Of a stretch of 64,000 nt of DNA, positions 57,781 through 64,000 are shown in pieces (within the stretch, counting starts at the first letter, position 1; each line of letters opens with the position of its first letter). The position numbers and the translations under genes were made by a program. The notes below the pieces were generated by a model that was not told the DNA's origin, ran no database searches, and was given only the letters and a program-made list of their open reading frames with translations. The stretch lies in NCBI GenBank assembly GCA_032622095.1, contig CP136063.1, positions 279,303,426-279,367,425 of the forward strand, given 5' to 3'. The DNA comes from Siphonodentalium dalli. Its lineage: Eukaryota > Mollusca > Scaphopoda > Gadilida > Siphonodentaliidae.

Positions 57781-58185
57781 CGCCACCACCATACCACCGA
57801 CGTCACATCAGTATTTCCGCCACCACCATACCACCGACGTCACATCAGTATTTTGGCCACCACCATACCACCGACGTCACATCAGTATTTCCGCCACCAC
57901 CATACCACCGACGTCACATCAGTATTTCCGCCACCACCATACCACCGACGTCACATCAGTATTTCCGCCACCACCATACCACCGACGTCACATCAGTATT
58001 TCCGCCACCACCATACCACCGACGTCACATCAGTATTTCCGCCACCACCATACCACCGACGTCACATCAGTATTTCCGCCACCACCATACCACCGACGTC
58101 ACATCAGTATTTCCGCCACCACCATACCACCGACGTCACATCAGTATTTCCGCCACCACCATACCACCGACGTCACATCAGTATA
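57781..58185 (+). repeat. 37-bp minisatellite, 11 copies, each with a CRE-like GACGTCAC
   Basis: The unit is TATTTCCGCCACCACCATAC followed by CACCGACGTCACATCAG. GACGTCAC starts at 57799, 57836, 57873, 57910, 57947, 57984, 58021, 58058, 58095, 58132 and 58169, exactly 37 bp apart. Copies are almost identical; the third has TTTTGG in place of TTTCCG. Because 37 is not a multiple of three, long repetitive frames stay open in more than one phase, so I do not treat them as genes. Confidence 0.95.
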
Positions 58186-58189
58186 TCGA

Positions 58190-59111
58190 ATACTACCAAG
58201 CCTGCAAATAGTGTGTCTGTCATTGGCAGAATGAGCAGGGGGGGGGATTTTTTTTCCGGGCACGTATGCCTGGGTGGGTGATCGATGTGACCAACAAACA
58301 ATTTTTTCCGCAACTCAAAAACAAATTTCCGGCAAGTCTTTTTGATTGTTTTTGCAATGAGTTTGGCTTAAAACACATCTATATGTCAATATTAACATAA
58401 ATGACAAATTTCATGATGATCAGACAAACAGTATAGCCTGTAGCCCATGCTAATGGATTGAATTTTGAAATCCAAGATGGCCGCTGGCAGCTATATTTTT
58501 TTGGCCGAATGACCCCAAAATGACTCGTTCCTATTTACATGTCAATGTTAACATCCATGACAAATAGTATGCACAGAAATTCATATACAGCTGTTTACAG
58601 TGAATTTCCCCCCGAAAATCTCTGTTTTAGTGTTAAAATGGGGGTGGGTGTCCAAAAATGGTCGGAAAAAACTGCCGCAAACGGAAAACAAATTGGACGC
58701 GGGGGTGGGTGGGTCCCAACAACGGTCGAAAGTAACAAATCAGCATATGTGCCTGAAAATAAAATCCGACCCCACCCTGGAATGAGGTGAATTTAGTGAT
58801 GCTATCCCGCACAGCAGGCTAGTATCACAAAATTCACCCTGTGTTGATCTCATTTCTGGGAGGTATCTGTAGTCTCAAAATTAGTATTGTTTTTAGTTAC
58901 TTTTTCCCTTCTGAGAAGTTTTTATATCCCTTAATTTCAAGAAGATAAAATGCACAATCGATGTGACTAATGAGTGAACATCACCAACGGGGAATGCACC
59001 GGCACAGGATTTTTAACGCTACACCAACGTGGCTCCCGTCATGAAAGGGTTAATTGTATAAAATAATGGTGTGCATTCGCGACTAAGGTTCACAGACGCA
59101 TCTCCAATTAA
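58190..59111. repeat. Relatives of the 12.9 kb foldback element and a type B MITE end
   Basis: CAAGCCTGCAAATAGTGTGT with GCAGAATGAG at 58198-58235 and GAATTTAGTGATGCTATCCC at 58790 match the foldback at 12940-13165. The 550 bp between contain CCAAGATGGCCGC (58473) and GC-rich tracts. At about 59018-59051 the sequence GGCTCCCGTCATGAAAGGG followed by TTAA is an isolated right end of a type B MITE. Confidence 0.5.
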
Positions 59112-59494
59112 CACAGAACGGCCCTGTGCCAATGCATTCTCTTATATATGCGAGTCGACCATAGGTCGCCTCGCATATATAAGAGAATGCATTTGCTTAA
59201 CACATATTAAAAATGATCAAATTGTCAAAGAATGTAGAAAATATTATAAGAAAAAATGGTAAAAAGTGTTAAAAAAAGATTTGTTTAGGCCAATGCATTC
59301 TCTTATATATGCGAGGCGACATATGGTCGACTCGCATATATAAGAGAATGCATTGGCACAGCGCATCACAATGTGGTCAATGAGCCGGTTCCAATGATAT
59401 CCATATTTGTATGGTTTTATTGAGACAGACCCAAGATAATTTAGGCTGTTGCAGCTTTATTTGGCCGTTTTTGGCCGGTTTGTTGGGTAAAGGG
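59112..59494. mobile_element. piggyBac-like MITE, palindrome-core family, TIR type A, left tip replaced
   Basis: The right end GGCCGGTTTGTTGGGTAAAGGG is followed by TTAA (59495-59498). The left end lacks the outer 12 bases: TTAACACAG (59108-59116) runs directly into AACGGCCCTG. The right flank also reads TTAACACAG, so nine bases of target now flank both sides. Palindromes at about 59127-59193 and 59290-59356. Confidence 0.8.
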
Positions 59495-59680
59495 TTAACA
59501 CAGCGGGGATCTTTGGGTCAACACCAGGTTACATCTTTGTAACATGAGCAAACAAAAATGTCGTTTTGATCAGTTTTTACTGTATATGATATCAAAAATC
59601 TTCAACCCGACTTGAAAAAAATATATAGCAGAAGAAGTTTGATATTTACTCATACTAGTATTCCAAACACTGGTTATGAT

Positions 59681-60136
59681 CAGGGTTCGCGCTTCCACTT
59701 GCCAAAAATAATTCATATTTGGCAAAAAATATTTCATTTAGCAAAATTTTTGGCAAGTCACTTTTTAATTCATCAAGATAGTTGAAAAATATTGGTCAAT
59801 CGATACCATTCATTTCAGGAAACTCATAAAATATGATTATATCAGTGGTGTTTTATATGTTTTAGGAAAAGTTAACACCTCTATTAAGATGCAGTTTATC
59901 AGGTAGCAATTAGTATCGATGGGTGGAGGGAGTACTCATCTTTAGTGTGGTGGTGTTTACATAGCTAATCCTCTTGTTGTCGATCAAACCGCGAGTTTCG
60001 AATCATAAGACTTAATGTTGCAGAAAATGGTACCATCAGGGATAGCATTTGGCAAATTCTAAAAGAATTTAGCAATAAATATTTTCATTTGGCAAATTAT
60101 TTGGCAAAAGTAAATTTTGGTCCAGCGCGGACCCTG
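59681..60136. mobile_element. hAT-type MITE with 8-bp target duplication
   Basis: Starts CAGGGTTCGCGCTTCC and ends GTCCAGCGCGGACCCTG, flanked by GTTATGAT on both sides (59673-59680 and 60137-60144). The interior aligns with the copy at 15978-16564 but is shorter; TTTGGCAA repeats crowd both subterminal regions. Confidence 0.92.
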
Positions 60137-60239
60137 GTTATGATGCCAAATGATGACCAACACGATGTGGTGGTGATTGTGGTTTTATTGGCGATGATGA
60201 TAAGGAAAGGGTTCCATCACATTTTTATATTGCCAAGCC

Positions 60240-60376
60240 ACATGTAAGGAAATGAGAATTATTTTTACTAATATATGACTAATCCATGACTCAAAGTCGT
60301 TCATTTGTTGCATATATTCTGTTGAGTATAAAAGGAGATGGTTTCACGAATGGCCGGATTTAGTGTACATTCACCC
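60240..60376. mobile_element. 3' half of a TTAA MITE next to the splice acceptor of exon 2
   Basis: Sequence from ATTATTTTTACTAATATATG-like start through GTTGAGTATAAAAGGAGATG to GGCCGGATTTAGTGTACATT and CACCCT, then TTAA (60377-60380), matches the right half of the MITE at 62043-62246. Its end lies only about 25 bp before the exon at 60402. The left end is not identifiable. Confidence 0.6.
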
Positions 60377-60401
60377 TTTAAGTTCTGCGTTTCTGTTACA
60401 G

Positions 60402-60551
60402 GTCGCTTCTAGCGTTATTCTGATGGGCACGGCTTGCGTGGTTGGTATCTTTAGCAGCCTGGTCCGACAGCAGGCTCTGCAGGAGTCATTTATACACACG
60501 AAGAGTGCCATCGAAAGGAAGGAACGGCTCAGAAAAACACAAGGGGAACAA
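60402..60551 (+). CDS. Adenylyl-cyclase-like protein, second coding exon (TM6 and start of linker helix)
   Basis: Acceptor TTTCTGTTACAG, donor CAA|GTAAGTG, 150 bp, phase 0 at both ends. The 50 residues run VASSVILMGTACVVGIFSSL (sixth membrane helix) and then QQALQESFIHTKSAIERKER, an amphipathic charged helix. In known adenylyl cyclases this place has a helix with a pattern like F-x-x-x-R-x-x-I-E-x-R following TM6, and SFIHTKSAIERKERL fits. It joins in frame with HHISYQ of the first coding exon about 28.9 kb upstream. No lesions. Confidence 0.75.
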
Positions 60552-61507
60552 GTAAGTGTTCTTCTTTACTATATCTACCCCTCAGTGTACCCCACTATAT
60601 ATTTATGAATCACTTATCTCAGAGATTTGAATATTTTGCATTGTAGGCTTCGAAACAACCACAACGATCTGATTTTTCACAAATATGAAAACTATATCAG
60701 CACATCCCAGCTGTATTTGCGGTAATCAATGTGAATTATTTGTTCTATTGTCAACAACGACTATACGGACCCAATTGAGCTCGAGTGAAGAGGTATTATT
60801 CTCAGTCAATTATTTACCTTTAGGCATCCATCACTACAACGATAACTTGAACAAGTGTATGGCTGTGATAGGCCAATCATTCATGTCAACATCATGCCGG
60901 ATCACGTGACATCAGGCCGGGATCACGTGACATCATGCCGGATCACTTGACATCATACCGGATCACGTGAATCATGTAAATCCTAAATGCCGACAGCCAT
61001 ATCCACACCAGGTCATAATGTCCGTTGCAACTTAATGTTGCGTATGGTGGCCCCAGTATCACACCGCCCATGAATACTGGGACACCTTCTCCTTGCAAAG
61101 CCAATACATAGTCATCAAAAAAGTACATGCTCGATTGGATCACATTCCGGGAAATTCAAATTGCATGGTCGATGCATGTGTGCGATACTTATATACAGAC
61201 ATCATGAATGTGGAAGATTGATTTTCGTAAAAACAATCAGTTGAACGTCTTTCAACCATTTATATATCAGAGCAGCGGGCTGTATCTATAGAATCTCCTA
61301 ACGAAATTGAGTTCCGGTTGATTGTTTTAAGGCGATGACAACTGTTGATTTAAAAATAAGCTTTGCAACGGTATAAATTCCGTATTTATGTGTAAGTATG
61401 CCATGTATTCCTCGTCATTTTGTGATCCTTGGTATCTTAATTTGGAGCTAGAATTTTATATGTTGCTTTAACGAACTTATGCTTAACACTATTCATAACA
61501 CTTTCAG
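60552..61507 (+). other. Intron between exons 2 and 3
   Basis: 956 bp, donor GTAAGTG and acceptor ACACTTTCAG. It contains a four-copy CACGTG repeat (60894-60972) and otherwise unassigned sequence. Confidence 0.7.
60894..60972. repeat. About 21-bp tandem repeat with E-box CACGTG
   Basis: CCGGATCACGTGACATCA recurs four times; the third has CACTTG in place of CACGTG and the last ends GTGAATCATG. TCACGTGAC is a typical target of MITF/TFE/USF-type bHLH-zip factors. Confidence 0.8.
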
Positions 61508-61629
61508 AATGAGTTACTGCTATCGATAGTGCCGAAGCAAATTGCTGACGCGATTCGAAAAGACCACGGTGGAGAGATATGCAGCGGGCCGCCACCGAAA
61601 AACTACAGGAAGATATATCACGAAGTCAG
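61508..61629 (+). CDS. Adenylyl-cyclase-like protein, third coding exon (linker helix before C1 domain)
   Basis: Acceptor ACTTTCAG at 61507, donor CAG|GTATGA at 61629/61630. 122 bp, entering in phase 0 and leaving two bases over. It encodes NELLLSIVPKQIADAIRKDH and GGEICSGPPPKNYRKIYHEV. The first block matches the L-L-x-S-x-x-P-x-x-(V/I)-A pattern that lies just ahead of the first cyclase homology domain, and KIYHEV is where that family approaches its first beta strand. The catalytic metal-binding aspartates would be in the next exon, which is not seen in the window. Confidence 0.75.
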
Positions 61630-61655
61630 GTATGAATATCATCCCGCACAGGGAC

Positions 61656-61961
61656 TTGGCGATATGGATGGGGAGTGCATCGCCTTCCCCATATCCTTTT
61701 AATTTTTGTTTAAGTTATTATTCCCATTCATTCATTTACAGGGATGTTGAGGAAACGTACGGCTAATATGTTCAATAAACATCACATGGCAACATATCAT
61801 CGTGCAAATATGTTCATATTGAACCTAATTGTCCACATATGGGTTCATATTGGATGTATTTTAATCTGAAATAAGCCAATATTGAGCTTATGCCAGTTAT
61901 AACCGTCAGAACGTCAAAACTTTCCCAGAGTTTGAACTGGTGGGACATGCTCTAATGTACG
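61656..61961. repeat. Direct duplicate of the last 306 bp of the window
   Basis: TTGGCGATATGGATGGGGAG at 61656 to CTCTAATGTACG at 61961 is repeated at 63695-64000, with no difference that I can see. The offset is 2,039 bp and the match runs off the window. The block includes a potential splice acceptor TTCATTCATTTACAG (61741) followed by GGATGTTGAGGAAACG and an in-frame TAA at 61764 if joined to exon 3. It also includes TTCATATTGGATGTATTTTA and AATAAGCCAATATTGAGC, similar to motifs at 43690 and 45600. Confidence 0.9.
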
Positions 61962-62042
61962 ATTTAGTTGTTTATTTACAGCTGTTGAGATAATAACTAT
62001 GTATTATAGACAAAACCAAATAGCGTGAGCGAAGAGCCTTAA

Positions 62043-62246
62043 ATGGGTACTGTACACTGAATCCGGCCATTTGTGGGACTGGAGTCATATATTCATTTTC
62101 AGTATAATTACCATGTTGTTTACATCTTTCATGAGTGTATATTGCACTAATCCATGGCTCAAAATTCATTCACTTGTTGCATATATTCTGTTGAGTATAA
62201 AAGGAGATGGTCCCATAAATGACCGGATTTAGGGTACAATACCCCT
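62043..62246. mobile_element. Short TTAA MITE with GGGTACTGTAC-type end
   Basis: Left ATGGGTACTGTACACTGAAT after TTAA (62039-62042); right GGATTTAGGGTACAATACCCCT before TTAA (62247-62250). 204 bp, noncoding. The right half matches 60240-60376, and the tips resemble those of 12180-12698. Confidence 0.75.
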
Positions 62247-62576
62247 TTAATTGCTTTGTCTAGTGTGGTTTCGTCGGAATTGCATACTAGCACGTGCGCA
62301 CGCAGTATGCGGAATGGAACACACACGCTTCTTTGAACCAGACAGATAAATCATAGGCGAGGCAGACAGTGACAACTCACCATGAGACACGCGATCGATA
62401 AGTCGATGCCCTTAACGCTTTCAATATATTTATGCTGAATGGATTATCCCATTCACTTATAAAAGTGTACATTGGCATGGCATATTATTAATTTGGAGAC
62501 ATGTTCTGGTAACAAAAGCAGACGACAGACAAACGAAACAACATATAACGATGATGGATTTCTATTGATTGAGGCG

Positions 62577-63513
62577 TGAAACGAGCAAACGTGGTACAGG
62601 TACACAAGAAAGGCGATCAAACGTGGTACAGGTGCACAAGAAAGGCGATCAAACGTGGTACAGGTGCACAAGAAAGGCGAGCAAACGTGGTACAGGTGCA
62701 CAAGAAAGGCGATCAAACGTGGTACAGGTGCACAAGAAAGGCGATCGTAGCAACGAGCAAACGTGGTACAGATACACAAGAAAGGCGATCAAACGTGGTA
62801 CCGATGCACAAGAAAGGCGACCAAACGTGGTACCGATGCACAAGAAAGGCGATCAAACGTGGTACAGGTGCACAAGAAAGGCGATCAAACGTGGTACAGG
62901 TGCACAAGAAAGGCGATCAAACGTGGTACCGATGCACAAGAAAGGCGATCAAACGTGGTACAGGTGCACAAGAAAGGCGATCAAACGTGGTACAGGTGCA
63001 CAAGAAAGGCGATCAAACGTGGTACAGGTGCACAAGAAAGGCGATCAAACGTGGTACAGGTGCACAAGAAAGGCGATCAAACGTGGTACAGGTGCACAAG
63101 AAAGGCGAGCAAACGTGGTACAGGTGCACAAGAAAGGCGATCAAACGTGGTACAGGTGCACAAGAAAGGCGATCGTAGCAACGAGCAAACGTGGTACAGA
63201 TACACAAGAAAGGCGATCAAACGTGGTACCGATGCACAAGAAAGGCGACCAAACGTGGTACCGATGCACAAGAAAGGCGATCAAACGTGGTACAGGTGCA
63301 CAAGAAAGGCGATCAAACGTGGTACAGGTGCACAAGAAAGGCGAGCAAACGTGGTACAGATGCACAAGAAAGGCGAGCAAACGTGGTACAGGTGCACAAG
63401 AAAGGCGATCGTAGCAACGAGCAAACGTGGTACCGATACACAAGAAAGGCGAGCGTAGCAACGAGCAAACGTGGTACCGATACACAAGAAAGGCGAGCGT
63501 AGCAACGAGCAAA
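62577..63513. repeat. 32-bp minisatellite with higher-order structure
   Basis: Unit AGGCGATCAAACGTGGTACA plus GGTGCACAAGAA, roughly 28 copies. Variant units carry CAGATACAC, CCGATGCAC or an extra 12 bases (GATCGTAGCAACGAGC). The same ordered run of variants after the 12-base insertion appears at about 62743 and again at about 63170, so a block of about 427 bp has been duplicated. Frames are open on both strands through most of the array because the unit lacks stops; I regard them as non-genic. Confidence 0.92.
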
Positions 63514-63694
63514 CGTTTGTGTACGGTCAGACACCGACTTATCTTAGAACGCTAGTAGTACCCCCCCCCCCCCCACACACTCACGGACAAATATCCAGGC
63601 GTGAACCTAGACAATGCAATATAGCTTTGACTATGAATATCACAGAAGATCATTGTTTCCACCAACAAATGGAATAATCTTGATACAGACATAA
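63514..63694. other. Spacer between minisatellite and duplicated block
   Basis: Contains a poly-C tract at about 63560-63575 followed by CACACACTCACGG. No gene recognised. Confidence 0.5.
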
Positions 63695-64000
63695 TTGGCG
63701 ATATGGATGGGGAGTGCATCGCCTTCCCCATATCCTTTTAATTTTTGTTTAAGTTATTATTCCCATTCATTCATTTACAGGGATGTTGAGGAAACGTACG
63801 GCTAATATGTTCAATAAACATCACATGGCAACATATCATCGTGCAAATATGTTCATATTGAACCTAATTGTCCACATATGGGTTCATATTGGATGTATTT
63901 TAATCTGAAATAAGCCAATATTGAGCTTATGCCAGTTATAACCGTCAGAACGTCAAAACTTTCCCAGAGTTTGAACTGGTGGGACATGCTCTAATGTACG

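Larger units (their letters stand above)
31495..60401 (+). other. Giant first coding intron of the adenylyl-cyclase-like gene
   Basis: The donor is CAG|GTTAGT at 31494/31495 and the acceptor TTTCTGTTACAG ends at 60401; both exon ends are phase 0. All transposons, satellites and broken genes listed between these points would be intronic. A local duplication of about 42 bp, with CCACCCAGGTCTGGGACACC in each copy, lies at 31620-31712; related GC-rich sequence recurs near 37640, 39120 and 58240. Joining these exons is inferred from phase, order and protein continuity. Confidence 0.65.

Noticed and set aside
57710-58281. ORFs of 174 and 142 codons rich in His, Thr and Pro
   Set aside because: Product of the 37-bp repeat, which rotates through the three frames; no constraint beyond the DNA repeat.
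62569-63534. Long ORFs of 100-281 codons on both strands
   Set aside because: They are translations of the 32-bp minisatellite in several frames at once; frames stay open because the unit has no stop codons.
1-64000. CRISPR array or prokaryotic operon
   Set aside because: Direct repeats lack unique uniform spacers and no cas genes occur; spliced exons and LINE/gypsy content indicate a eukaryotic nuclear genome.

Overview
The window looks like nuclear DNA of an invertebrate metazoan. It is AT-rich, gene-poor and has spliced exons with GT/AG borders, short interspersed transposons, minisatellites and degenerate LINE and LTR elements. The LINE C-termini resemble those I know from lophotrochozoans, especially molluscs. 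I hold that lineage call loosely because it rests on remembered family resemblance.

Only one host gene is convincing. An adenylyl-cyclase-like membrane gene on the + strand has a first coding exon at 30877-31494, a second at 60402-60551 and a third at 61508-61629. Together they encode a cytosolic N-terminus, six membrane helices and the helical linker that normally precedes the C1 catalytic domain. The catalytic domain is not in the window. The intron between the first two exons would be about 28.9 kb and is packed with repeats.

Left third (1-30.4 kb): a decayed multi-exon-free ORF of a repeat-associated family ending in a cysteine-rich CXC tail (7130-2366, minus), a Ty3/gypsy pol remnant (10195-8283, minus) with a possible LTR, a 5'-truncated LINE (22.4-25.4 kb, plus), two more LINE tails (28.7-29.8 kb), and many short non-autonomous DNA transposons.

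Intron (31.5-60.4 kb): two head-to-tail arrays of Helitron-like elements (32.4-33.9 kb and 36.7-39.5 kb), a 357-bp dimeric satellite, a CACTA-like element with a broken transposase-family gene, a complex repeat block at 50.1-52.3 kb, and a 37-bp minisatellite carrying 11 CRE-like sites.

Right end (60.4-64 kb): exons 2 and 3, a CACGTG repeat, a 32-bp minisatellite and the start of a 2,039-bp-offset duplication that runs off the window.

The strongest candidate for something undescribed is a family of about a dozen 300-600 bp elements. Each carries two copies of a nearly perfect 65-70 bp palindrome in opposite orientation around an AT-rich spacer made of a roughly 30-bp repeat. The same palindromic core lies inside at least four different sets of outer terminal inverted repeats, three of them with TTAA-type target duplications. 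Several insertions can be dated against each other: one breaks a coding frame, one lies in the loop of a hairpin whose empty paralogue is 1 kb away, and one used a CTTAAG repeat as target.
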